The notes under the pieces: model-generated
Seen by the model: only the letters and a program-made list of their open reading frames with translations
What the model was told of the DNA's origin: nothing
Databases searched by the model: none
Shown: piece by piece, positions 34,946-43,574 of the stretch
Layout of the letters: each line of letters begins with the position of its first letter
How positions within the stretch are numbered: the stretch's first letter is position 1
Assembly (NCBI RefSeq): GCF_000158815.1
Contig: NZ_GG657738.1
Coordinates: 1,216,762 to 1,269,958 of the forward strand
Source: Micromonospora sp. ATCC 39149
GTDB taxonomy: Bacteria > Actinomycetota > Actinomycetes > Mycobacteriales > Micromonosporaceae
Length of the DNA: 53,197 bases
Direction: 5' to 3'
Translations under genes and position numbers: made by a program

Positions 34946-36709
34946 ATGACGTCGCACGGAGGCACGGCATTCGCCGGCGAGCCTTGGCGGCCACGCCCGC
35001 CGCTGACGCGGGCCGGCGTAGCCCGGCTTGTACAGGCGGCCGGCGTGTTCACCATCCTCACCTGGCTCCTGCCGCCGCGTCGTGGCGGGCTGGAGGTCCT
35101 GGCGGAGTACCTGCCGATGACTGGCGTCCTCACCGCCCGCGCGGCCACGGCGGTCAGCGGGGCGCTGCTGGTCTACCTGGGCGCGGGGCTGCGGCGGGGC
35201 AAGCGCAGCGCCTGGCGGTTGGCCGTCTTCCTGGCCAGCATCGGCATGGTCCTGCACATCGCCAAGGGGCTCGATTTTGACGCGGCGGCGGTCTCGGGCG
35301 CACTGCTGGCCATGCTGGTCGCGGTGCACGGCCAGTTCCGGGCGGTCACCGATCCGCGCAGTCCGTGGCGCGCGCTGGCGGCGTTCGCCGGCTTTGCGGG
35401 CGCCGGATTCACGCTCGGTATGCTGGAGATAGCCCTACGGCCGAACCGCCTGGTCGGTGCGCCGGGCGTGCGGCTGTGGGCAGAGCACGCCGCGCTCGGT
35501 CTGGTCGGCGCACCCGGCCCGCTGCGATTCCGGCACGCGCTGGGCGCCGAGGCGGTGAGCCTCACCACCGGCGCGTTCGGGCTGCTCGCGGTCGGCGCCG
35601 CCACGGTGCTGCTGCTGCGCCACGTCCGGCGCGATGCCGACGAGCGGACCGTGGAACAGGACCACCGGCTACGCGAGCTGCTGCGCCGGTACGGCACGGC
35701 CGACTCGCTGGGCTACTTCGCCTTGCGCAGGGACAAGCTGCTGATGTGGGCGCCATCGGGGAAGGCTGCCGTGCCGTATCGCGTCATCAACGGGGTCAGC
35801 CTCGCCACCGGTGACCCGATCGGCGACCAGGATGCGTGGTCGCAGGCGATCGACGCGTGGCTGGCCGACAGCGCCCGGCATGGGTGGACCCCGGCGGTGC
35901 TCGGCTGTGGCCCTTCCGGCGGACGTTCGTACCGCCGCAGTGGCCTGGACGTGGTGGAGATCGGCGACGAGGCAGTGGTGGACGCGGCCGGGTTCAGCCT
36001 CGAGGGCCGGCCGATGCGCGCCGTGCGCCAGGCGGTTGCCCGCGCGAGGCGTGCCGGGTACACCAGCGAGGTGATTCGCCAGCGCGACCTGCCGCCGGCC
36101 GCACTGGCGGAGGCGGTACGTGCGGCCCGCCAGTTCCGGGACGGACCGGTGGAGCGCGGCTTCTCGATGGCGCTGTCCCGCATCGGCGACCCGCAGGACG
36201 GCGACTGCGTGCTCGTGCTCTGCCGCGACAGCAGCGCGCGGCTGCGTGGCGTGCTGCAGTTCGTACCATGGGGAGACGACGGGCTGTCGCTGGACCTCAT
36301 GCGTGGCGACCGCTCCGCAGTCAACGGCGTGATGGAGCTCATGGTGGTCAGCGCGATCGAGGCGGCACCCGGCCTGGGCGTGGGGCGGCTGTCGCTGAAC
36401 TTCGCCGTGCTGCGCTCGGTCTTCGCCCGAGCCGAGGGGCTGGGGGCCGGGCCCGTCCTGCGGATCTGGCACCGACTGCTGCGGCTGGCCTCCCGGTTCT
36501 GGCAGATCGAGTCGCTGTACCGGGCGAACGCCAAGTACCAGCCGGAGTGGCAGTCGCGTTACCTGTGCTTCCCTACTGCCCGCGACCTGCCCCGGATCGC
36601 CATGGCCGTACTGAAGGCGGAGGCGTTCCTGCCGACCGGGTGGCGCCGGGCGCGGCGCGGCGACGGTGGCGCCTCCGTGCCATCCCTCGAACCGCTCGGG
36701 GTGAGGTGA
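34946..36709 (+). CDS. Phosphatidylglycerol lysyltransferase-like membrane protein (MprF/LysX N-terminal type)
   Basis: A 587-residue protein. The first 230 residues contain about six or seven helices, and the rest is the DUF2156 acyltransferase domain: YFALRRDKLLMWAPSGKAAVPYRV, ATGDPIGD, RPMRAVRQAVARARRAGY, FSMALSRIGDPQDGDCVLV, LDLMRGDRSAVNGVMELMV and LNFAVLRSVFARAE. Such enzymes move an amino acid from aminoacyl-tRNA onto membrane phosphatidylglycerol, lowering negative charge and giving cationic-peptide resistance. There is no C-terminal LysRS domain, unlike mycobacterial LysX. The gene is divergent from the esterase pair and overlaps the following SGNH hydrolase by one base. Confidence 0.88.
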   Translation: MTSHGGTAFAGEPWRPRPPLTRAGVARLVQAAGVFTILTWLLPPRRGGLEVLAEYLPMTGVLTARAATAVSGALLVYLGAGLRRGKRSAWRLAVFLASIGMVLHIAKGLDFDAAAVSGALLAMLVAVHGQFRAVTDPRSPWRALAAFAGFAGAGFTLGMLEIALRPNRLVGAPGVRLWAEHAALGLVGAPGPLRFRHALGAEAVSLTTGAFGLLAVGAATVLLLRHVRRDADERTVEQDHRLRELLRRYGTADSLGYFALRRDKLLMWAPSGKAAVPYRVINGVSLATGDPIGDQDAWSQAIDAWLADSARHGWTPAVLGCGPSGGRSYRRSGLDVVEIGDEAVVDAAGFSLEGRPMRAVRQAVARARRAGYTSEVIRQRDLPPAALAEAVRAARQFRDGPVERGFSMALSRIGDPQDGDCVLVLCRDSSARLRGVLQFVPWGDDGLSLDLMRGDRSAVNGVMELMVVSAIEAAPGLGVGRLSLNFAVLRSVFARAEGLGAGPVLRIWHRLLRLASRFWQIESLYRANAKYQPEWQSRYLCFPTARDLPRIAMAVLKAEAFLPTGWRRARRGDGGASVPSLEPLGVR

Positions 36710-37476
36710 TGGCAGAGGGGGCGCGGCGACGCACCGCCCTGCGACGCGTCGCCGCGATCGCCGTGCTCCTGGCGCCTGCGATCAGCGCCGGCGAACCGCC
36801 GCCGCCACCCACGGCGGGGCCCGCCGCCCCGGGCGCGGTGGTCGCGCTCGGCGACTCCGTGCCAGCCGGGTCGGCCTGCGACTGCGTGCCTTTCCCGGAC
36901 CTGTACGCCCGCATGCAGGTGCCTGCCGTCCCGTCCGTCAACCTCGCTCGCGGCGGCTTCAGCTCCGGCGATGTGTGGGCGCAGCTCGAGTCCCCTGACA
37001 CGGACGACGACCTGCGCCAGGCTGGCGTCATCATGATCATGGTTGGCGCGAACGATCTGGCCGCCGCGTTCGACGCCGACGGCGACGGCGACGGCACCTA
37101 CCGGCAAATCGCGGCGCGAGTCGGGGCCAACGTGGCCGCCACGATTGACCGGATCCGCGAGTTGCACGACGGCCCCGTCACGGTGCTTGTGCTCGGCTAC
37201 TGGAACGTCGTAAAGGACGGCTCCGTGGGGCTTGCCGAGTACGGCGATGCCGGCATGGCGCAGTCGGCGACCGCCACCCGATACGTCAACCATGCCCTGC
37301 ACGACGCGGCCGCTGAGACGGCCGCACTCTACGTGCCCACCTACCCGGCATTCAAGGGCATCACCGGAGACCAGGACCCCACCGACCTGCTCGCCGACGA
37401 CGGCGACCACCCCAACGCGTTGGGCCACGAACTCATCGCCCGCACGGCGCACGCCGCCGTAGCTGCCAGCAGATGA
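36709..37476 (+). CDS. Secreted SGNH/GDSL-type hydrolase
   Basis: A 255-residue exported hydrolase. Signal peptide: residues 1-27 (RRTALRRVAAIAVLLAPAISA). The four SGNH blocks are Ser in ALGDSVPAG, Gly in LARGGFSSG, Asn in VGANDL, and Asp/His in DDGDHPNALGH. It likely cleaves acetyl or lipid esters in the envelope. The start ATG shares its A with the TGA stop of the lysyltransferase gene, so the two are in one operon. Confidence 0.88.
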   Translation: MAEGARRRTALRRVAAIAVLLAPAISAGEPPPPPTAGPAAPGAVVALGDSVPAGSACDCVPFPDLYARMQVPAVPSVNLARGGFSSGDVWAQLESPDTDDDLRQAGVIMIMVGANDLAAAFDADGDGDGTYRQIAARVGANVAATIDRIRELHDGPVTVLVLGYWNVVKDGSVGLAEYGDAGMAQSATATRYVNHALHDAAAETAALYVPTYPAFKGITGDQDPTDLLADDGDHPNALGHELIARTAHAAVAASR

Positions 37477-37586
37477 CCATGGCGCAGCCATCCCATGACG
37501 AGCCCGAACCCGGGCCTGACGTGGACGACGAGCGCGACGCCACGAACTTCTCCTACGTCTCCCGGGCAATATCGTCCGCGCGATGA
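37473..37586 (+). CDS. Possible 37-residue coupled peptide
   Basis: An ATG overlapping the SGNH stop (ATGA) opens a 37-codon frame, acidic and ending FSYVSRAISSAR. It may be the start of a truncated third operon gene. No family is recognised, and it is given only because of the overlap. Confidence 0.25.
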   Translation: MTMAQPSHDEPEPGPDVDDERDATNFSYVSRAISSAR

Positions 37587-37692
37587 CCCTGACCGTGGAC
37601 ACCCGGGCAGGGAACGACCCACGCCTCCGCTGACTGTCAGCATGGCGCGGGCGACGATCGCCGGATAGGCCACCTCCAGCCACGATCCACGC

Positions 37693-38330
37693 CTCACCCG
37701 CTACGGGAAGGAAGCGGAATCGTACGTCCATTCCGATCCACACGCTTCCCTGATGAAAGCCCGGATATTCGGCGAGACACTGGCCAAGTACCTCGTCAGG
37801 AGAACACGAGCCCGGATCCGCAAGGACGCCAGGCAGGAAATGCGAATCCAGGCGCTGGCAGCGGCCAGAGTGATTACCCCTGAAATCGAGGAAGCCTTCC
37901 ACGCCATACGCCACGCCGGAAATCGGGCGGCACACGCTGATGCCGGGGACACCGAACTTTCCCTCTCGGTCCTTCGGCACTGCTTCGATCTGGGACGGTG
38001 GCTCCATCTGGCAGCCGACCCGGACGCGAGGGTTGGGCCGTTCGTGCCGCCAAAGAGGACGGGCACCCCGAAGCCGGACGCACTGAAGCCGCAGAACGGC
38101 GTACCGCTGAAGTCGCAGAACAGCGGGATACCGAGGCCGCAAAACGGCGTGCCACCGGACCCGCCGACCGTGGTAGCCGACGCGCCTCCCTCCGCCCGGT
38201 CGACACCGGGTCCTCGAAGCGCGAGATCCCTGCCGGACCGCAGGACGAGGCGGACAAGCTCCACAGGTCCCCCAGCAGCGCGGCACAGAGCCGGAGAAGA
38301 TACCGCCGAGCACGCCTCCCGAGAGAGTGA
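37693..38330 (+). pseudogene. DUF4145-like domain plus coiled coil, frameshifted
   Basis: The first part (from about 37693) reads GKEAESYVHSDP, LMKARIFGETLAKYLV, EIEEAFHAIRHAGNRAAHADAGD and LRHCFDLGRWLH. This matches the helical DUF4145-type domain at the front of type I restriction and helicase proteins. Near 38060 the best coding frame changes to one that encodes a helical run (TEAAERRTAEVAEQRDTEA) and ends at TGA 38328-38330. That stop overlaps the start of a small membrane ORF as GTGA, which supports this frame. No helicase or nuclease part follows. It may be a short stand-alone sensor, or the stub of a defence gene. Confidence 0.5.
38085..38156 (+). repeat. Three 24-bp tandem repeats coding a heptad-like helix
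   Basis: Three imperfect 24-base units in a row encode EAAERRTA, EVAEQRDT and EAAKRRAT. The period is a multiple of three, as expected for a coding repeat, and lies in the coiled-coil part of the preceding feature. Confidence 0.7.
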
Positions 38331-38482
38331 GCAGCAATGGCATATCCCTCCTCAGCCACCTGAAGTCGGTTCAGCAGTCCGCCGGGACGCCGGCCATGCT
38401 CCTCGTGGCCGCTGCGTTCGAGACATCTCTCCTCATCATCGCGTACGTAGCATTCAGCGGAGCCCTTTTCGTGGTCCATTAG
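38327..38482 (+). CDS. 51-residue single-helix membrane peptide
   Basis: A short gene starting at GTG 38327 that overlaps the upstream stop by four bases. It encodes a 25-residue polar lead (SSNGISLLSHLKSVQQSAG) and one hydrophobic helix (LLVAAAFETSLLIIAYVAF). Size and topology resemble membrane effector or toxin peptides, but also many unrelated small proteins. The overlap is the reason to believe in it. Confidence 0.45.
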   Translation: MSSNGISLLSHLKSVQQSAGTPAMLLVAAAFETSLLIIAYVAFSGALFVVH

Positions 38483-38638
38483 ATCCGCCGCCAGTCGTAG
38501 AGTACCGACTTCGGCCGCCCCGGAACGGGCGCCCGAACTGTTATGCGGGGTCTTCGGCCACGCCTGACTGCGGAGGTCCCCCAGTCCGCCGTCCCACGAC
38601 GAGCCAGTGACAGCCGACGCCGGGCGCGGGACGGTGGC

Positions 38639-39010
38639 GTGAGCATTGCGCACACCACCGCCCCACGCATCGGATCCCTCTGCACCGGGTACGGCGGGCT
38701 CGACATGGCCGTCGAGCTGGTGCTCGGCGGCCAGCTCACCTGGTACGCCGAAACCGACCGCCACGCCCACACAGTCCTGGCCACCACTTGGCCCAGATCA
38801 GCCGAGGCTCGGTTCTTGCTCGTCAATGGAGTTCAGCACCTGTGGCACCCGGCCCGGTCCTGCACACTGGCTGCAGGACCAGAGCGGCCGGGAACGGCGT
38901 GCGGGAGTCAGGCAACCGCTCACGTACGGGCCTTAGCAGATGTGCTGCCGCTCGGTTGCCGGATTCCTGTCGCAGGACGGCTCACCGCCCGCCTCACCGG
39001 CGCCGTGTAG
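38639..39010 (+). pseudogene. C5-cytosine DNA methyltransferase, N-terminal stub
   Basis: From GTG 38639 about 50 residues match the start of a Dcm-type methyltransferase: RIGSLCTGYGGLDMAVE is motif I with the SAM loop, and TWYAETDRHAHTVL follows. The PC and ENV motifs of the catalytic centre are absent. The rest of the frame to 39010 is unrelated. It is a remnant of a restriction-modification or phage gene. Confidence 0.7.
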
Positions 39011-39091
39011 GCCCGCGTACCGATCGACCGGTCGACGTTGCGGCCAACCGATCGAGGCGTTGGCCGGGTGCCGGCTCGTAGCGTGCGCGTC

Positions 39092-39736
39092 GTGACGATA
39101 GAGACGGCGTTGTTCCTAGGCCGGTTCCTGCAGAACCCGCGGCGCGTCGGCGCGGTGGCACCGAGTTCGTCGCGGCTCGCGTGGCGGGCCACGGTGCCGG
39201 TGCCGGACACCGGTCATCCTGTGGTGGTCGAGCTCGGGCCGGGCACTGGCGCGTTCACCGAGCTCATTCAGCGCAGGCTTGGCGGTCGAGGGTGCCACTT
39301 GGCGTTGGAGGTTGACCCGGTGTTCACCGCGCTGCTGAGGCGTCGGTTTCCGATGGTGGACGTGGTGGCGGCGGCCGCCGAAGACCTGCCGGACGTGCTC
39401 GCCGCGTACGGGCTGCCACCGGCCGACGTGGTGGTGAGCGGGCTGCCCTGGACGGTGCTGCCCGCCGCGCTGGTGGACCGGACGATGGCGGCGATCGTCG
39501 CCGGCATGGCGCCGCACGGCGCGTTCACCACGTTCGCGTACCTGCACGCGAGCTGGACCAGCCCGGCCCGGCGGCTGCGCAACCGACTAACCGGCGTCTT
39601 CGAGGAGGTGGTGGTCGGCCGCACGGTGTGGGCGAACCTGCCGCCGGCGCTGGTCTACCACGCTCGCCGGCCACGGCATCAGTCCGCCGGTGCCCGACAT
39701 GGGCGGAACTGCTCGTCGACGAGGCCGAGCCGGTGA
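39092..39736 (+). CDS. SAM-dependent methyltransferase, phospholipid N-methyltransferase-like
   Basis: A 214-residue class I methyltransferase of the PmtA/KsgA-like group. The lead FLGRFLQNPRRVGAVAPSS is typical of phospholipid methyltransferases. Motif I is VVELGPGTGAFTELI, and the later VVSGLPWTVLPAAL replaces the NxPY found in rRNA dimethylases. It should methylate phosphatidylethanolamine-type lipids or a similar substrate. The GTG at 39092 gives the best start. Its 3' end overlaps the convergent response-regulator gene by 58 bases. Confidence 0.82.
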   Translation: MTIETALFLGRFLQNPRRVGAVAPSSSRLAWRATVPVPDTGHPVVVELGPGTGAFTELIQRRLGGRGCHLALEVDPVFTALLRRRFPMVDVVAAAAEDLPDVLAAYGLPPADVVVSGLPWTVLPAALVDRTMAAIVAGMAPHGAFTTFAYLHASWTSPARRLRNRLTGVFEEVVVGRTVWANLPPALVYHARRPRHQSAGARHGRNCSSTRPSR

Positions 39737-40377
39737 GCGAGGATGCCGGCCTGCACCCGGTTGCGAATACCGAGCTTTTCCAGCAGTGCCACGATGTGCG
39801 TCTTCACCGTCGTCACACCGACGTTCAGGTCACGGGCGATCTCGGCGTTGGAAAGCCCGACGCCGACGAGGCTGAGCACGTCGCGCTCGCGGGCGGTGAG
39901 CGCGGCCAGGACCGCGGTGTCAGGCTGCTCGATGTCGCCGTTCCGGTCGGCGGCGTGGGAGCGCCGGGCCCGGTCGACGACGCGGGCGAGCACGGACGGT
40001 GCGAGCAGCGGCTCGCCGCGCGCGGCCCGGCGCACCGCGTCGAGCATGTCGGCCGGCTCGCCGTCTTTGACGAGATATCCCACCGCACCGGCGCTCAACG
40101 CGCCGTAGACACTATCGTCGTCGGCGAACGTCGTGAGGATGAGCACGTTCGTCAACGGTGCCGCGGCCAGCAACCGCCTGGTCGCCTCGATTCCGTCGAC
40201 GCGGGGCATGCGGATGTCCATCAACACGACGTCCGGGCGCAACCGCTCGACCAGCCGCACCGCGTTGTGCCCGTCGGCCGCCTCCCCGACCACCTCGATG
40301 TCGGGTGCGGTGTCGAGCAGGACCCGGATGCCGGCCCGGACCAGGCCCTGGTCGTCGACGACGAGCGCACGGATCAT
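39679..40377 (-). CDS. NarL/FixJ-family response regulator
   Basis: A 232-residue regulator. The receiver domain has the acidic pocket in VVDDQGLVRAG and the phospho-acceptor Asp in VVLMDIRMP, with Thr in LILTTFADDD and Lys in GYLVKDGEP. The C-terminal LuxR-type helix-turn-helix is LTARERDVLSLVGVGLSNAEIARDL in two parts, then VTTVKTHI. Its ATG overlaps the kinase stop as ATGA, so the pair is coupled. Confidence 0.93.
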   Translation of the reverse strand: MIRALVVDDQGLVRAGIRVLLDTAPDIEVVGEAADGHNAVRLVERLRPDVVLMDIRMPRVDGIEATRRLLAAAPLTNVLILTTFADDDSVYGALSAGAVGYLVKDGEPADMLDAVRRAARGEPLLAPSVLARVVDRARRSHAADRNGDIEQPDTAVLAALTARERDVLSLVGVGLSNAEIARDLNVGVTTVKTHIVALLEKLGIRNRVQAGILAHRLGLVDEQFRPCRAPAD

Positions 40378-41546
40378 GCCTGCCCCTTGCCCGGCAGGTT
40401 CGCCTCGACCCGCCATCCCGACCGGGACGTCGGGACGGCGGTCAGCGTGCCATCGAGCACGGCGACCCGCTGCCGCATCCCGTCCAGCCCCTGACCGGAT
40501 GCCGGAAGCGGCATCGGTCCCGGCCCCGACGGCGGCGCGTTCTCGATCACCGCGCGCACCGCGCCGGTGCCGGAAACCGTGACGCCGACCGTGGTTTCCG
40601 TGCCCGGGCCGGTGTGCTTGAGGACGTTGGTCAACGCCTCCTGCACGACCCGGACCACCGTGGTGCGAACCAGCAGCGAGGTGTCGGCCAGCCGCGGGTC
40701 GACCTCGGAGGTGACCGGCATGCCCGCCCGGCGCAGCCGGTCGATCGCGTCGACAAGTGTCGCCTCCGGGTCGGTCACCAACGCCGACCCCTCGCCGGCG
40801 TCGACCGCATCCGGGTCGCGCAGCACCGCCAGCACGCTGCGCAGCTCGTCCAGCGCCTGACGCCCGGCCGTGGCGACGTCGACGAGCGCGGCGCGGGCCA
40901 CCGCCGGGTCGCCGCCGTTGTCCAGCGCGAGCGTGCCGACGCTGGCCCGCAGCGTCATCGCGCCCACGTGGTGCGCGATGATGTCGTGCAGATCCCGGGC
41001 GAGGCGGGCCCGCTCGGCCAGCCGCGCCGCATGGGTCTCGGCCCTGTGGCGCGCCTCGGCCTCCGCGGCCCGCTCCTCGGCCACTCGCCGGGCCCGCTGC
41101 AGGCCGGCCAGGTAGCGGCCGGCCACCACTGGCAGGGCAGTCATGCCGAGCAGCGTCGACAACGGCGCGTCGATGTCGCTGCCGAACGACGCCTGGACCA
41201 CCAGCGCGGCGTATGTCGCGACCGCACCGGCCAGCGTGACCGGCCAACGCGCACGGTGGCCGAGCACGCCGAGCGCGACGAGGAGGAACAGCAGCGCTGC
41301 AGCATTGGTGAATGGCGAGAACCACGTGGTCAGCACGACCACGACCGCCTCGGCGCCGACCGCGACCAGCGGCCACCTGGGTAGCGTGCCGAGCAGCAGG
41401 CCGCTCGCGACGGCCAAGGCGATCGCGATGCACCGCTGCGCCGTCCCGATCGGCCAGTCGAGCAGCGTGTTCACTACGGCGACAACGGTACCGGTCGTCG
41501 TGCACAACAGCACCGGGCGGGCTGGCCAGCGCGCTGTCACGTCCAC
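40374..41546 (-). CDS. Sensor histidine kinase, NarL-partner (HisKA_3) type
   Basis: A 390-residue kinase with five or six N-terminal helices, no large extracellular domain, and a short coiled coil. The dimerisation/phospho-acceptor box is RARLARDLHDIIAHH. The HATPase shows VVQEALTNVLKH (N box) and GQGLDGMRQRV (G box). The frame extends to 41741, but those residues are Pro/Arg-rich, and GTG 41546 starts just before the first helix. It probably senses a membrane-linked signal such as envelope stress. It is divergent from dedA. Confidence 0.9.
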   Translation of the reverse strand: MDVTARWPARPVLLCTTTGTVVAVVNTLLDWPIGTAQRCIAIALAVASGLLLGTLPRWPLVAVGAEAVVVVLTTWFSPFTNAAALLFLLVALGVLGHRARWPVTLAGAVATYAALVVQASFGSDIDAPLSTLLGMTALPVVAGRYLAGLQRARRVAEERAAEAEARHRAETHAARLAERARLARDLHDIIAHHVGAMTLRASVGTLALDNGGDPAVARAALVDVATAGRQALDELRSVLAVLRDPDAVDAGEGSALVTDPEATLVDAIDRLRRAGMPVTSEVDPRLADTSLLVRTTVVRVVQEALTNVLKHTGPGTETTVGVTVSGTGAVRAVIENAPPSGPGPMPLPASGQGLDGMRQRVAVLDGTLTAVPTSRSGWRVEANLPGKGQA

Positions 41547-41695
41547 ACCGCGACGATACGGACCACCACCGGCCGAAGGGTCTCGTTCGATCGGCCGGCG
41601 TGCCTCGATCCACCGGTCGGCCGGCCGACGCACCGGCCGCGTCCGGGCCCGATCGATCGAGGCCGGACGCCCTGCGGCCCGCCTACGGTCAGGAA

Positions 41696-42205
41696 ATGGA
41701 TCTGGGAATCTGGCTGGTGGAGCGGGGGTCGCAGCTGCCACCTGCGGCCGTTTACGCCGCCGGTGCGCTGTTGATCGCGGCCGAGGTCGGGGTGCTCCTC
41801 GGCGCGTTCGTGCCGGCCGCGTCGGTCATGCTGGCACTCGGCGCACTGTCGGCCACCGGCACGCTGGACCTGCCGGTGACGACCGCAGTCGCGGTGCTGG
41901 CCGCGCTGCTCGGCGACTCGGTCGGCTACTGGGAGGGCCGCGTCATCGGCCCCCGGCTGCGCACCGGTCGACTGGGCCGGCGCATCGGAAGCCGACGCTG
42001 GCGGCATGCCGAGCACCTGGTGCGACGCGGCGGGATCGCCGTCACGATCGGCCGGTGTACCGCGTTCGTACGCACGCTCGTGCCGCGGGTGGCCGGCGTC
42101 GCTGGCATGCACTACCGCCGGTTCCTCGTGTACGACGCCGTCGCCGTCGCGGTGTGGGCACCTGGCACCATCCTGATCGGCTACGCCGCGGGTACCGCGG
42201 GATAA
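41696..42205 (+). CDS. DedA-family membrane protein
   Basis: A 169-residue DedA/SNARE-associated protein with the family landmarks GALLIAAEVGVLLGAFVPA, LGDSVGYWEGRVIGP and GRCTAFVRTLVPRVAGVAGM (the conserved Phe-x-R-x-x-x-P loop). The last helix ends in AAGTAG, so it is shorter than the usual 200 residues. DedA proteins act in lipid and undecaprenyl-phosphate carrier flipping; its position beside a kinase/regulator pair fits envelope stress. An AGGA box lies at the ATG. Confidence 0.82.
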   Translation: MDLGIWLVERGSQLPPAAVYAAGALLIAAEVGVLLGAFVPAASVMLALGALSATGTLDLPVTTAVAVLAALLGDSVGYWEGRVIGPRLRTGRLGRRIGSRRWRHAEHLVRRGGIAVTIGRCTAFVRTLVPRVAGVAGMHYRRFLVYDAVAVAVWAPGTILIGYAAGTAG

Positions 42206-42608
42206 CAGCACGGCAGCACAGCGCCGGCCCGACTCCGCGACGCTCCTGCTCCGATCTGAACCGCCGATCCGAAACCGAACGGAGTTCCTGACCCGGCATC
42301 TGCACGTTGTTGATCGCCATAGGGCCGCGATCACCGAACAACGCGATCATGATTGCGCGCTCGCTCGTGTCCGCGGCTCAGGTGCCCAGATGTTGAGTGA
42401 CGCTCTCGGCGGAGGGCGAGAGGCCGGCCACCATTCCGTTCCGGCTACTTTCCGCGGGCCTTCTGGGTGCTGCCGTTGTTGGCCTCGACAGATCCGCCTT
42501 TTCATCCGTGACCGGCCACGGATATCGAGCTTCCTCTCCAGGCCCATCAGGTGTTCCTTGCTGACGTAGGCGTCGGTCGGCTCCGCCAGGGGACTGTACA
42601 AATAACGG
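42206..42608. other. Intergenic stretch left of the ISL3 element
   Basis: About 400 bases with no supported gene. A 90-codon minus-strand frame (42347-42619) lacks recognisable content and runs into the element end. Confidence 0.4.
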
Positions 42609-43271
42609 CCCTGTCTCACTTTCGGTGGTGACGGAGGGTGCGTGCTGTTATCCGAGGAGGATGCGGTGGCGGAGCAGGGTGAAGCCTGTTCGTCCGTGCA
42701 TTTGGCGGGCGATCCGTTTGGTTCTGGTGTTGACGCCTTCGGTGGGGCCGTTGCTGTAGGGAAGCGTGAGCGCGGCGTTCACGGCGTCGCGGTCGCGTTG
42801 CAGGCCTCGGGTGAAGGCGTGCAGATGAGGTAGGTCGGCCGCGCGGACCTGGACGGTCCAGAGCGAGAGCCGGTCGACGTTTCCCGGTTGAGGCGTCAGG
42901 AGTTCGGCGAAGCGCCCGACTATGGCGGCGAGTTGGGTCATCTCGGGGCAGGCTGCGGTGAGCTGTGCCAGTAGATGTCGATGCTCGGGTGTGAGGTTGT
43001 CGGGTCTGGTGAGGATCACCCGGGCGAGCCGGCGGGGGCACTGTCCGCCAGTGATAGCCGTGGACCGTCCCGACGACGCCCCGCACCTCGGGCAGACCGC
43101 GGTGTCCCGCGGCGTCCGGGCGAGCACCAGGATCCGCTCACCCTCGTCGGTCACGTCCTCGACGACCAGCGGGGACAGCCCGAGAACACCGTCTGTACAA
43201 GTCTGTTGACGTCCTCCACATAGGAACAACGACACCGGCCACTGTCTGTCACCACCGAAAGTGAGACAGGG
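42609..43271. mobile_element. Internally deleted ISL3-family element with 24-bp perfect terminal inverted repeats
   Basis: The ends 42609-42632 and 43248-43271 are perfect inverted copies of 24 bases (inner part CTGTCTCACTTTCGGTGGTG). The 663-bp element carries both ends of an ISL3 transposase gene but lacks its middle; autonomous members are about 1.3-1.6 kb. No convincing target duplication is seen just outside. It could still be moved by a complete relative in the genome. Confidence 0.85.
42648..43235 (-). pseudogene. ISL3 transposase with internal deletion
   Basis: The N-terminus shows the zinc-binding lead (PLVVEDVTDEGERILVLART, VCPRCGA), then a frame slip (the expected GYHWRTV is in the next frame). 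The sequence jumps to the C-terminal half with RPDNLTPEHRHLLAQL, LPYSNGPTEGVNTRTKRIAR and the end of the DDE_Tnp_ISL3 domain. The central catalytic region is gone. Confidence 0.85.
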
Positions 43272-43574
43272 GTGTTAGCTTGACACTCCCAGCCGGGCCT
43301 GCCTCCGAACTGTTCCCGGAGTACGTCACGAATCCGCGTTACGAGTAGTAGCTACGCGAGGAGTGTTCGGGCAGGCTCCTGGGCGAATGAAACCCGTCCC
43401 GCCCCTGCGTACACTGCGGTGGCGACTGGTCGAGGACGTATCGCACGTCGTGGACGGGCCCGCCGATGCGTGCCGACGGTGCGTAATCGGGTTCCGTTGA
43501 TCAGTGCGTGACAAGGCGCGGTGTACGTCAGTGGCCCGGTACGGCTGCGACCGACGTGTGGGAGGTAGACAATC
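43272..43574. other. Intergenic stretch before the 8-helix membrane protein
   Basis: About 300 bases without a supported gene. It must contain the promoter of the next gene, whose ribosome site GGAGGTAG lies at 43561. Nothing else was recognised. Confidence 0.4.

Noticed and set aside
35669..36534. Minus-strand frames opposite the lysyltransferase
   Set aside because: The plus strand encodes a complete DUF2156 enzyme with a one-base overlap to the next gene.
42347..42619. 90-codon minus-strand frame beside the ISL3 end
   Set aside because: No recognisable sequence or ribosome site, and it crosses into the element's terminal repeat.
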